Shown: positions 1 through 5,663 of the stretch, one piece after another | Layout of the letters: each line of letters begins with the position of its first letter | How positions within the stretch are numbered: position 1 is the stretch's first letter | Source of the DNA: Streptosporangiaceae bacterium | GTDB lineage: Bacteria; Actinomycetota; Actinomycetes; Streptosporangiales; Streptosporangiaceae | Assembly: GCA_030045175.1 (NCBI GenBank) | Contig: JASIBM010000409.1 | Coordinates: forward strand, 1-8,412 | Reading direction: 5' to 3' | DNA length: 8,412 nt | Program-made: the position numbers and the translations under genes | Notes under the pieces: generated by a model | The model's input: only the letters and a program-made list of their open reading frames with translations | Databases searched by the model: none | What the model was told of the DNA's origin: nothing

Positions 1-1
1 G

Positions 2-235
2 ATCGCGAAGCGAGCGGCCAGCCATCGGCGGGCTGCCGAGCGGGCGCGAGCGCGGGCCGTCGAGCGCGACGCGCAGAGCGAAGCCCCGGATGAGCTCGGG
101 CCACGAGCTCTCCACGTTGGCGCGGACTCCGACCCGAGGCTGGCCGGCTGGGAGTTCGAGGCGCGGCGCAGCGCGACCCAGCTCGAGGCCACTGAGCGAG
201 ACGCGGCGGAACGAGCCGTCGCGGTCCTGGCGGGC
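2..235 (+). other. Open frame upstream of and in frame with ppk1 (possible N-terminal extension)
   Basis: This frame has no stop from the left edge and runs in phase into the ppk1 GTG at 236. Its third positions are mostly G or C, as in real genes here. Its translation is a charged Ala/Arg/Glu-rich stretch with balanced acids and bases, looking like a disordered or helical tail. The frame at position 3 is also open, up to a TAG at 252-254, but reads as Arg/Ser/Pro-rich noise. No ATG, GTG or TTG occurs in the ppk1 frame between 2 and 235, so the start is either GTG 236 or off the window. Actinobacterial PPK1 proteins often carry a variable N-terminal tail, which makes an extension plausible. 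This is inference. Confidence 0.4.
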
Positions 236-2401
236 GTGGGCCAGGACTCAGTAGCTGGCACCAGCCTGCCTGGTACGGCCGAATCGAGTGCTGAGCTGCC
301 GTCCGACCGGTACCTGGACCGCGAGGAAAGCTGGCTTCGGTTCAGCCAGCGGGTGCTCGAACTGGCCGAGGACCCGGCTGTCCCGCTGCTTGAGCGAGTC
401 AGGTTCGAGTCGATCTTCGCGAGCGCGCTCGATGAGTTCTTCATGGTACGGGTGGCCGGCCGGATTCGCCGGATGGCCACGGGGCTGCCAGTGCAGAGCG
501 TGAGCGGCAAGCCGTCGGATCAGATCCTGGAGAACACCCTGGACATGGCCCGCGACCTCGCGGCCAGGCACGCGCGCTGCTTCAGCGACCTGCTGCTGCC
601 CGCCCTGGCCGACGCGGGCATCGAGATCTTGCGCTGGAAGGAGCTGTTGCCGCAGGAGCAGGCCAGGCTGCAGCGCTTGTTCAGGGAGCGGATCTACCCG
701 GTGCTGACGCCGCTCGCCGTCGATCCCGCGCACCCCTTCCCGTTCATCTCCGGGCTGTCGCTAAGCCTCGCGGTCATGGTCGCCGATCCCAGGTCGGGCC
801 TGACGTTGTTCGCCAGGGTCAAGGTGCCGCCGCTGTTGCCGCGGTTCCTGACCGTCTCGCCGAGCAGGTTCGTGCCGCTCGAGGACGTGATCGCGGCGCA
901 CCTGCCCGAGCTGTTCGTCGGCCTTGAGGTAATCGACCACCATGCGTTCCGGGTGACCAGGATCCGAGACCTGGAGATCGACGAGGACGTCACGGAGAAC
1001 CTGCTCCAGTCGCTCGAGCGCGAGCTCAAGCGCAGCCGCTTCGACCAGGCCGTGCGGCTCGAGGTCGAGGAGTCGATCTCGAGCGACGTGCTCGAGAAGC
1101 TGGTGACCGAGCTCGGCGTCGATTACCGCGCCGTGTTCCGGCTGCCCGCCCCGCTCGACCTGTCCGGGCTGTCCGCGATCGCCGACCTGGACCTGCGTAG
1201 CCTGAAGTACCCGACGTTCGTGCCTGCCGAGGGCGCGTTGCCGCAGGACCGCAGCGTGTTCGCGACGTTGTCCGAACGCGACGTGCTCGTCCATCTGCCG
1301 TACGACTCGTTCACGGCCAGCGTGCAGCGCCTCGTCGTGGCCGCCGCCGCCGACCCTCGGGTACTCGCGATCAAGCACACGCTGTACCGGACCAGCGGCG
1401 ACTCGGAGATCGTGGACGCGCTGATCAACGCGGCCGAGGCTGGCAAGCAGGTCGTGGTGGTGGTCGAGATCAAGGCAAGGGGCGACGAGGAGGCCAACAT
1501 CGCCTGGGTCCGCAAGCTCGAGAAGGCGGGCTGTCACGTCGTCTACGGTTTCCTCGGGCTGAAGACACACTGCAAGATGGTGCTCGTGGTGCGCCAGGAG
1601 TCCGACGGCTCGTTGCGCCGGTTCTGCCACATAGGGACGGGGAACTACCATCCGAAGACGGCCAGGCTTTATGAGGACTTCGGGTTGCTGACGGGCGACC
1701 GTCAGGTTGGTGAGGACATCACCGACCTGTTCAACCATCTCACGGGTTACAGCAGAAAGACCGACTACCGTCGGTTGCTCGTCGCCCCCGCCGGGCTGCG
1801 CTCTGGCCTGATCAGGCAGATCGACGGGCAAGTGCAGCTAGCGCGGAAGGGAATGCAGTCGCGGATCCAGATCAAGTGCAACGCGCTCATTGACGAGGCG
1901 ATCATCGACGCGCTCTACCAGGCGTCCATCGCGGGCGTTCCGATTGACCTGTGGATCCGCGGGATCTGCTCGCTGCGCCCCGGGGTGCCGGGCCTGTCCG
2001 AGACGATCCGGGTGCGCAGCGTCGTGGGCAGGTTCCTCGAGCACTCCAGGATCTATGCCTTCGGCACCGGCGATGATGAAAGCGATGACGTCTGGATCGG
2101 CAGCGCCGACCTGATGCACAGGAACCTGGACAGGCGCGTCGAACTGCTCATCCGCGTCACCGATCCTGGCTACAAATCGGAGTTGCGCCAGCTCATCAAC
2201 CTGGCCATGGATCCAGCCGTGGCATCCTGGTGGCTCGGCCCTGACGGGGCCTGGGCCAGGCACAACCAAGACGCCGACGGGGTGCCGCTGATAGACCTTC
2301 AAGAGCACCTGATCAGGTTCACGCGTGACCGCCCGGATGACGCTGGCGTCGCGCCTGGCCAGAGCCGACTCCGGCCGGGGCGCAGCTGGCATCATGCCTG
2401 A
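236..2401 (+). CDS. ppk1: Polyphosphate kinase 1 (PPK1)
   Basis: PPK1 reversibly moves the terminal phosphate of ATP onto inorganic polyphosphate through a phosphohistidine intermediate. From the GTG at 236 the protein has 721 residues, close to the usual 690-740. The N-terminal domain starts near residue 24 with the DREESWLRF block, followed by the head domain and two phospholipase D-like C-terminal domains. Visible active-site residues, matched from memory to E. coli, are R385 and R415 (magnesium site, R375/R405), H445 in KTHCK (phosphorylated H435), H465 in HIGTGNY (H454), Y479 (Y468), R575 in RGICSLRPG (R564) and H603 in LEHSRIY (H592). The ATP-contacting Asn (N45), normally in SNLDEF, is A64 here (FASALDEFF). 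The start is unsure: no convincing ribosome site precedes GTG 236, and the frame stays open to the left edge. mutT1 follows 45 bp downstream, as beside ppk in mycobacteria. Family assignment is certain. Confidence 0.97.
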   Translation: MGQDSVAGTSLPGTAESSAELPSDRYLDREESWLRFSQRVLELAEDPAVPLLERVRFESIFASALDEFFMVRVAGRIRRMATGLPVQSVSGKPSDQILENTLDMARDLAARHARCFSDLLLPALADAGIEILRWKELLPQEQARLQRLFRERIYPVLTPLAVDPAHPFPFISGLSLSLAVMVADPRSGLTLFARVKVPPLLPRFLTVSPSRFVPLEDVIAAHLPELFVGLEVIDHHAFRVTRIRDLEIDEDVTENLLQSLERELKRSRFDQAVRLEVEESISSDVLEKLVTELGVDYRAVFRLPAPLDLSGLSAIADLDLRSLKYPTFVPAEGALPQDRSVFATLSERDVLVHLPYDSFTASVQRLVVAAAADPRVLAIKHTLYRTSGDSEIVDALINAAEAGKQVVVVVEIKARGDEEANIAWVRKLEKAGCHVVYGFLGLKTHCKMVLVVRQESDGSLRRFCHIGTGNYHPKTARLYEDFGLLTGDRQVGEDITDLFNHLTGYSRKTDYRRLLVAPAGLRSGLIRQIDGQVQLARKGMQSRIQIKCNALIDEAIIDALYQASIAGVPIDLWIRGICSLRPGVPGLSETIRVRSVVGRFLEHSRIYAFGTGDDESDDVWIGSADLMHRNLDRRVELLIRVTDPGYKSELRQLINLAMDPAVASWWLGPDGAWARHNQDADGVPLIDLQEHLIRFTRDRPDDAGVAPGQSRLRPGRSWHHA

Positions 2402-2446
2402 TGGCATGGCGCGTACGCCCGGCGGCGAGCGGGAAGACCTGACGGC

Positions 2447-3508
2447 GTGATCAGCGCCGATGATGGCACGATCCGCGGGGCCGGCGCGATCGTGTGGCGT
2501 CCGGGCGACTCGGGACCCGACGTCGCGCTGGTGCACCGGCCACGGTACGACGACTGGTCCTTCCCTAAGGGCAAGCGTCGGCGTGGCGAGCACGACCTGC
2601 TCACCGCGGTGCGCGAGGTGATGGAGGAAACCGGGCTCCGGGTGGTGCTTGGCCGACCGCTCGCGCCGTCGGCCTACCAGGTCGGCGGGCGGGCCAAGGT
2701 GGTGCGCTACTGGGCGGCACGGTGCGCGGGGCCGGGAGAGTTTGTCCCCGGCGCTGAGGTCGATCGGCTGAGCTGGCTGCCCGCCGCCCAGGCCAGGCGG
2801 CAGCTCAGCTATGAGCGAGACGTGGCGCTGCTCGATGAGTTCTTGGCGGGGCCGATCAAGTCGGCCGCGCTCATCGTGCTGCGCCACGCCGAGGCGGCGC
2901 GCAAGTCCGCGACCGATCCCGGCGATCTATCAAGGCCGCTGGACGCCAGGGGAGTGGCGCAGGCCGGGCTGCTTGCGGCGATGCTCGCCTGCTACGGGCA
3001 GTGCCGGGTGGTCAGCTCGGCCGCGGAGCGGTGCCTGGCGACGGTCCGGCCGTACGCCGCTGCGGTAGGCGTCCCGGTCGAGGCTGAGCCCGCCTTCACC
3101 GAGCCGGCCGGTGCCGCGTGGGCCGGCGTCCCGGTCACCGCGGTCGCCGAAGTCGCGGGCGCGGGCCAGCGCGCGGGAATGACGACCGAGGCGGCTTCGG
3201 CCCGGGCAGCCACGCACGAGATGGCCTTCGGCCAGGTGGCCACGCACGAGGCGGTCCCGCAGGGGGCGGTCACGCACGAGGCGGTCAGGAACCGGGCCGC
3301 GTGGCGTATGACCGGCCTCGCGATCGGCGGCGTGCCCGCGCTCGTGTGCGCGCACAGGGAGAACCTGCCCTTGCTGATCGAGGCCGCGTTCGGTGCGTTC
3401 GGCGTTCAGGCGCCGGAAGGACCGCCGTTGGACACGGGCGCGTTCTGGGTGCTCCAGTCGGCCGGCGGCGTGCTCGTGTCCAGCGAGCGGCACGACGCCG
3501 ATGCGTGA
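2447..3508 (+). CDS. mutT1: MutT1-type Nudix hydrolase fused to a histidine phosphatase domain
   Basis: The 353-residue protein has two domains. Residues 10-135 are a Nudix hydrolase with a perfect Nudix box at 42-64 (G42, E48, then REVMEETGL). Residues 140-345 are a SixA/phosphoglycerate mutase-like phosphatase with R146-H147 (RHA), R195 in AERC, E219 in FTEP and the second His, H303, in CAHREN, so its catalytic set looks complete. Mycobacterial MutT1 has the same architecture and hydrolyses 8-oxo-(d)GTP and diadenosine polyphosphates. Blocks such as RPRYDDWSFPKGK and SRPLDARGVAQA match it closely. The second His seems absent from mycobacterial MutT1 as I recall it. The GTG start at 2447 is the first in-frame start after the ppk1 stop and follows GGGAAG (2431-2436). 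Operon with ppk1 is likely. Odd feature: a decapeptide repeat (residues 245-284) interrupts the phosphatase domain. The exact substrate here is inferred from the family. Confidence 0.93.
   Translation: MISADDGTIRGAGAIVWRPGDSGPDVALVHRPRYDDWSFPKGKRRRGEHDLLTAVREVMEETGLRVVLGRPLAPSAYQVGGRAKVVRYWAARCAGPGEFVPGAEVDRLSWLPAAQARRQLSYERDVALLDEFLAGPIKSAALIVLRHAEAARKSATDPGDLSRPLDARGVAQAGLLAAMLACYGQCRVVSSAAERCLATVRPYAAAVGVPVEAEPAFTEPAGAAWAGVPVTAVAEVAGAGQRAGMTTEAASARAATHEMAFGQVATHEAVPQGAVTHEAVRNRAAWRMTGLAIGGVPALVCAHRENLPLLIEAAFGAFGVQAPEGPPLDTGAFWVLQSAGGVLVSSERHDADA
3179..3298 (+). repeat. Four-copy 30-bp in-frame repeat inside mutT1
   Basis: The 10-mer CACGCACGAG occurs at 3211, 3241 and 3271, exactly 30 bp apart. 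A degenerate fourth copy (GACGACCGAG) lies at 3181. In protein these are four decapeptides of the form x-T-H/T-E-x6 (residues 245-254, 255-264, 265-274, 275-284). The repeat sits between the acidic FTEP motif and the conserved region leading to the second catalytic His, so it probably forms a surface loop. The period is a multiple of three, so copy-number change keeps the frame. Confidence 0.85.
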
Positions 3509-3583
3509 GACGTGCTAAGCGCCCGGCCCACGGCCCGGCAGTACCTGCCAGAGCACTCCGCCGCAGCCTGCCGTGTTCATCGC

Positions 3584-3602
3584 ACCGCCGCCCGTTGGCG
3601 GT
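3584..3602 (+). terminator. Candidate stem-loop terminator after mutT1
   Basis: ACCGCC (3584-3589) and GGCGGT (3597-3602) form a 6-bp GC-rich stem with a 7-base loop, 75 bp after the mutT1 stop. An alternative register pairs CCGCC with GGCGG. There is no U tract, which is common in actinobacterial terminators but makes the call weak. Confidence 0.35.
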
Positions 3603-3759
3603 AAATGTGCCCTTCGCCCTGTTCGTCACACCAGCCGCGCCGCCACCGCTCGGGTGAATGCGCCTTTCGCCCCTTTCGCCGCATCTGCCGCACTCTGCCG
3701 CTCCGTGTGAATGTGCCATCCACCCGGAAGGACCGGACCGATCCGCCATTCATCTGGGT
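3601..3759. repeat. Three 53-bp-spaced intergenic repeat units
   Basis: GTAAATG (3601), GTGAATG (3654) and GTGAATG (3707) begin three units exactly 53 bp apart. Units 1 and 2 match at 28 of their first 40 positions and share a TTCGCCC block about 13 bases in. The junctions before units 2 and 3 also resemble each other (CCGCTC, then G/C-G-G/T, then GTGAATG). Unit 3 keeps only the first 11 bases or so and then diverges. On the minus strand the shared core reads GGCRCATTYAC. No function is known to me; it could be a regulator-binding array or a decayed tandem duplication. Confidence 0.6.
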
Positions 3760-3801
3760 AAAAACGATCAAGATTGATGACATAGATAACAAAGTTACCC
3801 A
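3755..3801. promoter_or_regulatory. AT-rich nested dyad, probable regulatory site
   Basis: TGGGTAA (3755-3761) and TTACCCA (3795-3801) are perfect inverted repeats. Between them lies a second dyad, ATCAA-GA-TTGAT (3767-3778). TGATGAC is also repeated directly at 3775 and 3804. The local composition is far more AT-rich than the rest of the window. It lies about 180 bp before the DUF2695 gene and could be an operator or a binding site for an AT-preferring nucleoid protein such as Lsr2. No clear -35/-10 pair could be assigned. Confidence 0.4.
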
Positions 3802-3855
3802 TGTGATGACGGTTCTGAGTTCTGCTGTGGTTCCGGCTGGGACCTGCGCAAATGT

Positions 3856-3884
3856 CTTGCCAGGAACTGCTTGCCAGGAAACTG
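3856..3884 (+). repeat. Tandem 14/15-bp duplication, possible ECF-type promoter
   Basis: CTTGCCAGGAACTG (3856-3869) is followed directly by CTTGCCAGGAAACTG (3870-3884), differing by one inserted A. The short palindrome ACTG-T-CAGT follows at 3881-3889. GGAAC at 3863-3867 is separated by 16 bases from GTC at 3884-3886, a spacing reminiscent of extracytoplasmic sigma factor promoters. The duplication is plain to see; the promoter reading is speculative. The site is about 95 bp before the DUF2695 start. Confidence 0.5.
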
Positions 3885-3978
3885 TCAGTGGCGTGCGGTA
3901 CAACGTCGGCTAGCACCTTGACGCCTGCTGGCTCAGGGGGCGACCCCTAGGACCGCAATACCTGAAAGGGGCCTGTCA

Positions 3979-4326
3979 ATGGCCGACGACATGCCTGCCG
4001 AACTTGAGCTCGAACTGGCTGACCTCGCCGAACGGTTAACGTCACCGGGCGAGCGCGAGTGCCTGCGCTGTTACCTCCTCCGCCTGATCACCGAGTTCGG
4101 CTGCGACGGCACGTACCGGTGGACTGTCAGGTGGGGTGACGTGCGCGCGGCCCAGCCGCGCGGGCTATTGCGCCAGCTGGAAAGGCGCGGCGGATTCTGC
4201 GACTGCGAGGTGCTCATGAACGCATTTCCCGAGTACCCAGCGAGCTGCGCGCTCCCGTGTGCCGGCGTCAGCAAGCCGGGCTCAGCCAAGCCGTGCGACC
4301 TGGGTGCGCTGCGCAAGATCGCATGA
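3979..4326 (+). CDS. Small Cys-rich DUF2695 family protein
   Basis: This 115-residue protein has no known enzymatic role. I assign it to DUF2695 from the order of its motifs: CLRCYL (28-33), GCDGT (41-45) and GGFCDCEVLMNAFP (71-84). It holds eight cysteines (28, 31, 42, 74, 76, 90, 94, 106). The C-x2-C and C-x-C pairs suggest a bound metal, probably zinc, which is inference. Residues 7-20 are an acidic amphipathic helix (ELELELADLAERL). No signal peptide or membrane segment is seen, so it is probably cytoplasmic. The ATG is supported by a strong ribosome site, GAAAGGGG at 3964-3971, 7 bases upstream. It stands alone between the mutT1 operon and the convergent rnd operon, with its own large upstream region. 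The Cys/Pro-rich C-terminus after residue 88 may be specific to this lineage. Confidence 0.88.
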   Translation: MADDMPAELELELADLAERLTSPGERECLRCYLLRLITEFGCDGTYRWTVRWGDVRAAQPRGLLRQLERRGGFCDCEVLMNAFPEYPASCALPCAGVSKPGSAKPCDLGALRKIA

Positions 4327-4351
4327 CCGTCGATCACGTGGCGCGGTCATG
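4322..4351 (+). terminator. Candidate terminator hairpin at the DUF2695 gene end
   Basis: CATGACCG (4322-4329) and CGGTCATG (4344-4351) are a perfect 8-bp inverted repeat with a 14-base loop. It starts at the last codons of the gene and overlaps the TGA stop. No U tract follows. Its position at the end of a single gene facing a convergent gene supports a terminator role. Confidence 0.45.
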
Positions 4352-4446
4352 ATGGGACGGTGCGGCGGGCGCGGGGTCGTAGGTCTGGCGGCGCGGCGCT
4401 TGCTGGCCCAGGGCGACCCCTGGAACCACCTGTGGCCTTGCAGCTC

Positions 4447-4479
4447 GCTCAGGCTTCGCCCTTTTCCTCGAGCCTGAGC
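4447..4479 (-). terminator. Candidate terminator hairpin at the rnd 3' end
   Basis: GCTCAGGCT (4447-4455) and AGCCTGAGC (4471-4479) are a perfect 9-bp inverted repeat with a 15-base loop, covering the last codons and the stop of rnd. It would fold in either transcript, so it may also stop readthrough from the DUF2695 gene. There is no U tract. Confidence 0.5.
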
Positions 4480-5663
4480 AGCGCCATCGCGATGGGCAAG
4501 GCGCTGATCTCGACCTGCCAGTCCCTGGCGCCGTAGCGGCGCAGCTCAGCGGCGATCGACTCCTGGCCTGGCGGCTCGGGAGGCTGCCAGGCCAGGCGTC
4601 GGACCGTATCCGGAGCTAGCAGGTTCTCTGTGGGCAGCTTGCTGGCGTCGGCCAGTGCGGCGACGGCCGCACGCATCGCGGTGAGCCGCCTCGCCGCGAC
4701 CGGGTCGCGCTCGGCCCACCGGTGGGCCGGCGGCGGCCCGTCGCCCGGTGGCGCGGATGACTCGGGAAGCTGATCGTCTGGCAATGACTTGGCGCGCCTG
4801 ATCGCGCGCAGCCACTCAGCGCCGTACCTCCGCGAGCCGCGGCCACCGAAGCCAGCCAGCTTGCCGAGCTCATCGATCGTGTTCGGCGCCTCCCTGGCGG
4901 CCTCGACGATCGCGGCGTCAGGCAGGATCTTCGACGGCGATATGTCGCGGCGCTGGGCGATCACGTCCCGTTGCGCCCAGAGCTCGCGGACTACCGCGAG
5001 GCCGCGCCTGCTCCGCACCCGGTGGATGCCCGATGTCCGGCGCCATGGGTCTGGCCGGGGCGGTGCGGGTCCAGCGGCCAGGATCGCCGCGAACTCCTGA
5101 TCTGCCCAGCTTGCCTTGCCTTGCTCAGCGAGCTCTTCGGCCAGTGCGTCGCGCAGCTCGATCAGCACCTCAACGTCGAGTGCGGCGTACCTGAGCCACT
5201 CCACGGGCAGCGGCCTGGTCGACCAGTCGGCAGCCGAGTGGGACTTCTCCAGGCTCAGGTCGAGCACCTCCGCGACCAGGGTGCCCAGACCGACCCGCGG
5301 GTAGCCGAGCAGCCGCCCAGCCAGCTCGGTGTCGAAGAGCCGTCGCGGCCGGAAGCCAAGCTCAGCCAGGCATGGCAGGTCCTGCGCGGCCGCGTGCAGC
5401 ACCACCTCGGCGTCGGCCAGCGCCGAGTCGACGCCTGACAGGTCGGGGCAGGCGACCGGGTCGATCAGTACCGTGCCAGCGCCCTGGCGCCGGAACTGGA
5501 CGAGGAACGCGCGGTGTCCGTACCGAAAGCCAGACGCTCGCTCGGCGTCGACGGCCACGGGACCAGCGCCGTCGTGCAGTCGCCGGGTTGACTCCGCGAG
5601 CGCCTCCGTCGTGATCACCAGTGCAGGAAGCCCGTCGCGGGGTTCAAGCAGCGGCACCGTCAC
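4449..5663 (-). CDS. rnd: Ribonuclease D family 3'-5' exonuclease with HRDC domain
   Basis: This 404-residue protein is a DEDDy 3'-5' exonuclease of the ribonuclease D type, which trims 3' ends of structured RNAs such as tRNA precursors using two metal ions. The exonuclease domain covers roughly residues 15-180. It shows D39 and E41 in AVDAERASG (motif I), D95 in HAAAQDLPCL (motif II) and Y159 with D163 in YAALDVEVL (motif III), so the catalytic set is complete. An HRDC nucleic-acid-binding domain lies at about 218-292, and a further C-terminal helical region ends the protein. The GTG at 5663 is used because an in-frame TAG lies 15 codons upstream and GAGG (5672-5675 on the plus strand as CCTC) sits 8 bases before it. 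Its GTGA overlaps the DUF3000 stop by 4 bp, indicating translational coupling. Actinobacterial genomes commonly pair these two genes. Confidence 0.95.
   Translation of the reverse strand: MTVPLLEPRDGLPALVITTEALAESTRRLHDGAGPVAVDAERASGFRYGHRAFLVQFRRQGAGTVLIDPVACPDLSGVDSALADAEVVLHAAAQDLPCLAELGFRPRRLFDTELAGRLLGYPRVGLGTLVAEVLDLSLEKSHSAADWSTRPLPVEWLRYAALDVEVLIELRDALAEELAEQGKASWADQEFAAILAAGPAPPRPDPWRRTSGIHRVRSRRGLAVVRELWAQRDVIAQRRDISPSKILPDAAIVEAAREAPNTIDELGKLAGFGGRGSRRYGAEWLRAIRRAKSLPDDQLPESSAPPGDGPPPAHRWAERDPVAARRLTAMRAAVAALADASKLPTENLLAPDTVRRLAWQPPEPPGQESIAAELRRYGARDWQVEISALPIAMALLRLEEKGEA

Larger units (their letters stand above)
3509..3978. other. 470-bp intergenic region with repeats and an AT-rich island
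   Basis: No credible gene is seen between mutT1 and the DUF2695 gene. The open frames here, about 100 codons on both strands, look like chance products and match no family I know. The stretch holds a stem-loop just after mutT1 (3584-3602), three elements 53 bp apart (3601-3759), an AT-rich island with dyads (about 3755-3801) and a 14/15-bp tandem duplication (3856-3884). The AT-rich composition contrasts sharply with the flanks and suits a regulatory region, probably including the promoter of the DUF2695 gene. Confidence 0.7.

Noticed and set aside
761..1831. Long minus-strand frame of 356 codons inside ppk1
   Set aside because: It is antisense to a gene with a complete set of family motifs and its translation looks like a high-GC shadow.
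2388..2408. Palindrome GGCATCATGCC at the ppk1 end, repeated at 6746-6756, plus CATGCC-TGAT-GGCATG
   Set aside because: Several 11-base matches and short palindromes are expected by chance in a window of this size and composition; the stems are short.
3605..3916. Open frames of about 100 codons on both strands of the mutT1–DUF2695 spacer
   Set aside because: They have no family-like motifs, cross the repeats and AT-rich island, lack good ribosome sites and overlap each other antisense.
4327..4446. Small plus-strand frame around 4259-4477
   Set aside because: It overlaps the DUF2695 gene end and the rnd end, has no motifs and is probably a chance frame.
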